NCBI RefSeq assembly: GCF_006716485.1
Contig: NZ_VFPD01000001.1
Span: 34,249 to 86,661, forward strand
Length of the DNA: 52,413 nucleotides
Reading direction: 5' to 3'
Origin: Chryseobacterium aquifrigidense
GTDB lineage: Bacteria; Bacteroidota; Bacteroidia; Flavobacteriales; Weeksellaceae
Shown here: positions 52,259 through 52,413 of the stretch, in pieces
How positions within the stretch are numbered: the stretch's first letter is position 1
How the letters are laid out: each line of letters starts with the position of its first letter
Notes under the pieces: generated by a model
What the model saw: the letters and a program-made list of their open reading frames with translations, nothing else
Databases searched by the model: none
Told to the model about the DNA's origin: nothing
Program-made: the position numbers and the translations under genes

Positions 52259-52289
52259 TTTGCAGATAACAAAAAAAGTTGTAATTTTG
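52259..52289 (+). promoter_or_regulatory. Promoter of tRNA-Asp
   Basis: TTTG at 52259-52262, 19 bases, then TAATTTTG at 52282-52289 followed by CA: a full match, 36 bases before the tRNA. Confidence 0.75.
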
Positions 52290-52325
52290 CAACCACGAAA
52301 AAGAAACGACGTTCTTTAAAATAAT

Positions 52326-52399
52326 GATCCGGTAGTTCAGCTGGTTAGAATGCCGCCCTGTCACGGCGGAGGTCGCGGGTTCGAGTCCCGTCCGGATCG
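52326..52399 (+). tRNA. tRNA-Asp (anticodon GTC)
   Basis: Acceptor GATCCGG/CCGGATC, discriminator G, anticodon loop CTGTCAC giving GTC, T-loop TTCGAGT. CCA not encoded. The tRNA is complete at the window's right end; other genes of an operon may follow beyond it. Confidence 0.95.
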
Positions 52400-52413
52400 C
52401 AGAAGTTTTTCTC

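Overview
The window looks like a chromosomal segment of a flavobacterium, most likely Chryseobacterium or a close relative in the Weeksellaceae. The evidence is low GC, promoters of the Bacteroidota type (TTTG, about 20 bases, TAnnTTTG), few Shine-Dalgarno sequences, and families typical of the group: GSCFA, DUF6438, DUF5683, DUF4269, a long signal peptidase I, a TonB protein of the RNKEYGAYVLR type, and ABC-F and PrcB-like lipoproteins. No phage, IS element or CRISPR array was seen.

Region 1 (1-9.95 kb) is the accessory part. A tRNA-Arg(TCT)/tRNA-Pro(TGG) cassette occurs three times on the minus strand (219-399, 742-922, 9597-9777), the last preceded by tRNA-Ser(GCT). Downstream of the Arg genes lie seven broken tRNA-like units. 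They keep the 3' half of tRNA-Arg, replace the anticodon arm with a palindrome, and most end in a terminator hairpin. One unit carries a GIY-YIG endonuclease gene whose last codons are the start of the unit itself. Between the tRNA blocks lie small AT-rich genes of unknown or immunity-like type, a frameshifted lipoprotein, a secreted thermonuclease, a three-gene operon (erythromycin-esterase-like protein plus ABC exporter) and a DoxX protein.

Region 2 (10-25.3 kb) is mostly plus strand: an amidase lipoprotein, aspartase, two glycosyltransferases facing a flippase/FkbM methyltransferase pair, DUF2461, a DeaD-type helicase, a DUF47-PiT phosphate pair, a polyprenyl diphosphate synthase, GSCFA, DUF4269 and TatD.

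Region 3 (25.4-35.1 kb) is mostly minus strand: an RhlE helicase, a beta-barrel protein, a DUF6438 lipoprotein, the obg-adk-hpt housekeeping block, a P-loop kinase, an alpha/beta hydrolase and a secreted unknown. A lone plus-strand ABC-F gene interrupts it.

Region 4 (35.2-52.4 kb) is entirely plus strand: purA, a TonB protein, parA-parB-DUF5683-dapB-lepB-WbqC, a subtilase, a lipocalin-like and an OmpA-like lipoprotein, a four-gene operon that matches the mycobacterial decaprenylphosphoryl-arabinose pathway (UbiA-type PRPP transferase, DprE1-like oxidase, DprE2-like reductase, HAD phosphatase), a PrcB-like lipoprotein, cysteine desulfurase, thioredoxin and tRNA-Asp. The strand switch near 35 kb, the parAB genes, and an inverted pair of perfect DnaA boxes beside an AT-rich tract just before parA make this a candidate replication-origin neighbourhood.

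The most unusual items are the tRNA-mimic/GIY-YIG repeat family and the arabinose-donor operon in a flavobacterium.
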